Positions 62,501 through 64,000 of a DNA stretch of 64,000 bases are shown piece after piece (position 1 is the first letter of the stretch; the number at the start of each line of letters is the position of its first letter). The notes below the pieces were generated by a model. The model ran no database searches and was not told where the DNA came from. It saw only the letters and a program-made list of their open reading frames with translations. The DNA comes from Owenia fusiformis. Its lineage: Eukaryota; Annelida; Polychaeta; Sabellida; Oweniidae. Location of the stretch: the NCBI GenBank assembly GCA_903813345.2, contig CAIIXF020000001.1:27207915-27271914 (forward strand). Reading direction: 5' to 3'. The position numbers were made by a program, and so were the translations under genes.

Positions 62501-64000
62501 TGAGTTAACATTATGCATAAATATATGTTTAATAGCCTCATTTATCAATACAGTAGATGAATATTTGCAACATGTGGTTTTACGAATTTTGAAATTCTGC
62601 ATGAAGATTTCAATCGGATATTTAGCTAATGTTGGAATTAAGTATATTGGTAGTCTTTGTGAAATAATTGTTTCATGAATTGTAAAACAGTGAAACCTGT
62701 AAAATGAAACGTATCTAGAAGTGGAACACCTGTGTTAGTGGGAACACTTTTCAGAGTTGCAAGATCAAGTAACTTAATGTTAAATGAACCTCTATAAGTG
62801 GAACATCTTTCAAGTGGAACACTTTTTAGAGGTACCAAAGGTGTTTCACTCAGACAGGTTTTACTGTACATGTAGTCTTACATTAAGCCATGGTGACCCC
62901 TTAAACACCTCACTCACTGACACAATAAAGAAAATAAAGATTGGTTGAGTTACCGAGACTAGATGCTGGACTATTGATGAAACCTATCTAAATTGCTTCA
63001 AAAAATGGATTTTTGGTGTAAATGAAAATTTGAAAGTGTTTCAGAAAAAACGTGCTGAAGTCTAGTATACACTAAAAAAGTCATTTCTCCCAAGATTATT
63101 AGAAGCTTAACTCCAGACTCTAAGGCTATGAAAACATTTTGATTGAACAATAAGAGACCTTGATATTCTAATGCTCAATATTCCCTAATGGTACCTGGCC
63201 ATTAATCAGTCATTTCATCAGAACCAGATTGAGTTATTTCTCCATTTGGCAGCAAAACATTATGCATATTAACCTATGGGGGCTAATTTGTTAAATGAAA
63301 GTGGCATTCTCTTCTCAATTGCATAATAAATCATAAAACATCCCACTCTGTATGTCACTTCGTTATTGATATTTATATATAATTATTGTGGTAATTTTTT
63401 ACCTGCTTACTTTATTTGGTCATGCAACTGCTATAGCTAATGTATCTAGTATTTTTAACATGGTCATCATGCCATTTGCTATAAGTTTGCAATAAGTGGG
63501 CCTTTTTGGCATTACTGTGCCTTATAGGCCTTATCTTTTATTTTAGGCCAAATTTACAAAGTAAAACAGGCCTTAAGTTCTCAAAATGTGGGCTCATATT
63601 TTGGTTTTGGGGCCCAAAATCTTTTTCTACAAGTGCGCAGAAAGATTTTTTCAGACTTGAAAATTTCCCCCCCCCCTGTAGTTTCCAGATACGCCGAGTT
63701 GAGATAGTTAACAGGTCCGAAAATATCAATGGTTATACTTCGAGTTTAGATGCATAGTTTGATTTATTTATCAAAGTGTACAAGTAGTGTCCATTAAATG
63801 TTCCATGGGACAATTATGGTTAAACATATGAAACCCATTATGTATGTTATTCTTATGTACTTTCAGCCTCTGCCATCAATCAGTTTGGTAGAATGGTGCA
63901 TAGTAAAGATCCATGCCCTGAAAACATCAAGTTCTGCCTGTTGGCACTGCAATATTACAAGAAGTGGGTCTATGCTGAACCAAATGAAGTCCAAACCAGA
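50596..64000 (+). CDS. ESPL1: Separase (N-terminal part; gene continues past the window)
   Basis: Five coding exons are visible: 50596-50673, 52305-52556, 53512-54511, 54806-54916 and 63867-64000+. Sites are GT-AG with consistent phases; 525 residues in the window. Separase is the cysteine protease that cuts cohesin at anaphase; its N-terminal half is a helical TPR-like superhelix that binds securin, and that is the part seen here. Recognition rests on order and pattern against human separase: HKVLFHIIKNLKEQ matches the human ERILFVLLRN segment, SYIILWNSAIQ matches the SFSLLWKGAE segment, and LQLRTKALKFW matches the ARLKALSFL segment. MTDLLDSMLVTFGMLY and LASAINQFGRMVHS continue the helical repeats. 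The catalytic His/Cys domain lies beyond 64000, so protease identity is inferred. The intron before the last exon is 9 kb. Confidence 0.78.
51045..51082. repeat. GC-rich perfect hairpin
   Basis: AAGCGCCCCCC and GGGGGGCGCTT form an 11-bp perfect stem around an AT-rich loop in ESPL1 intron 1. It looks like a minimal foldback element. Confidence 0.75.
51418..51697 (+). mobile_element. Internally deleted relative of the 30500-31329 TIR element (copy 2)
   Basis: This segment matches the reverse strand of copy 1: GACCGTGAAAATGAATGATT, CTTGTAAGTTCCGGAAGTTT, TGATATGGTTTCATT and the terminal GGCATGAAAAAAGTAG recur in the same order with a shorter middle. It lies in ESPL1 intron 1. Confidence 0.85.
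51780..52200 (+). mobile_element. TIR element, copy A, upstream of ESPL1 exon 2
   Basis: About 420 bp starting ATGCGAGTAG and ending CTACTCGCAT. It is nearly identical to copy B at 52941-53359 along its whole length, sharing CAAAATTCAGTCAAAG, ATATGGTTTCGAAAATTG, GAACTTTCTACTAT and CGAACGAGCCACCTGGTGGT. Confidence 0.92.
52941..53359 (+). mobile_element. TIR element, copy B, downstream of ESPL1 exon 2
   Basis: Same family and orientation as copy A, with scattered substitutions. The immediate flanks also match on both sides (AATAGACT before, CTGCGTTATT after), so the true TIR is probably about 20 bp with ends AATAGACTTGATGCGAGTAG. Confidence 0.92.
57000..57190. repeat. CAGTACTG-rich segment
   Basis: Repeated ACAGTACTGTTTTTACAGC and related palindromic 8-mers cluster here. 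I see no partner in the opposite arm of the giant inverted repeat, so this is likely a later insertion. Confidence 0.65.
58099..58294. repeat. Perfect 98-bp tandem duplication
   Basis: Two identical 98-bp copies (starting TTATTAGGTCATGACAGAAG) lie near the centre of the giant inverted repeat. The absence of any difference means a very recent event or an assembly artefact. Confidence 0.95.
59699..59734. repeat. Short perfect hairpin
   Basis: GCAGCTTGGGTC and GACCCAAGCTGC form a 12-bp stem inside the right arm of the giant inverted repeat, in a block without an evident left-arm partner. Confidence 0.7.
60905..61690. repeat. 27-bp minisatellite
   Basis: The core at about 61157-61640 has some 17 units of about 27 bp (GTCATGCATTGTGGAAGTGA plus GGGTGG/GGGTAG), with degenerate units on both sides. 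Because 27 is a multiple of three, both strands stay open (185 codons plus, 149 codons minus) with nine-residue periodicity. I do not regard either as a gene. It begins about 45 bp beyond the end of the giant inverted repeat. Confidence 0.93.
61740..63866. other. Remainder of the 9-kb ESPL1 intron
   Basis: AT-rich, with one MITE at 62686-62868 and a C-run near 63668. No exon is recognised before the acceptor at 63866. Confidence 0.45.
62686..62868. mobile_element. MITE with CAGTNAAACCTGT termini, copy 2
   Basis: ACAGTGAAACCTGT on the left and ACAGGTTTTACTGT on the right bound 183 bp. The interior has repeated AGTGGAACAC blocks. It is the same terminal family as 46607-46794. Confidence 0.8.

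Overview
This is a 64 kb piece of an AT-rich animal nuclear genome. The genes are split by GT-AG introns, and the encoded proteins read like those of a slowly evolving bilaterian invertebrate: WDR37 and INO80D can be followed exon by exon against the human proteins. Introns and spacers are packed with short terminal-inverted-repeat (TIR) elements, minisatellites and one LINE, as in many marine invertebrates (molluscs, brachiopods, hemichordates, lancelets). I cannot fix the phylum from sequence alone.

Layout: (1) 0.8-10.6 kb, minus strand: an ERICH2-like gene whose introns carry a 0.65 kb TIR element, a nested foldback element, two minisatellite arrays facing each other, a mariner-type TIR element and a 145-bp-unit array. 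(2) 12.5-13.6 kb, plus strand: a two-exon gene for a small single-pass membrane protein that resembles the COX14 assembly factor, head-to-head with ERICH2. (3) 13.9-19.2 kb: mostly empty spacer, with a decayed long-TIR element at 18.0-18.9 kb that keeps the N-terminal helix-turn-helix part of a mariner/SETMAR-type transposase. (4) 19.3-27.6 kb, minus strand: a complete ten-coding-exon INO80D gene (about 1240 residues). (5) 32.4-47.0 kb, plus strand: a complete eleven-coding-exon WDR37 gene (476 residues), divergent from INO80D. Its third intron holds a 5'-truncated LINE with an intact reverse transcriptase reading frame, and its first intron holds a TIR element with a perfect 8-bp target duplication. 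(6) 50.6 kb to the window edge, plus strand: the first five coding exons (525 residues) of a separase (ESPL1) gene. The 9 kb intron before its last visible exon contains a roughly 4.9 kb near-palindromic element and a 27-bp minisatellite.

The genes do unrelated housekeeping jobs (chromatin remodelling, WD40 trafficking adaptor, sister-chromatid separation, respiratory-chain assembly, an acidic protein of unknown role); nothing suggests an operon or shared pathway. The most striking material is structural: the giant inverted repeat in the separase intron, the opposed minisatellite arrays that abut an ERICH2 splice site, the two direct element copies bracketing separase exon 2, and the hAT-like element that carries its own minisatellite.
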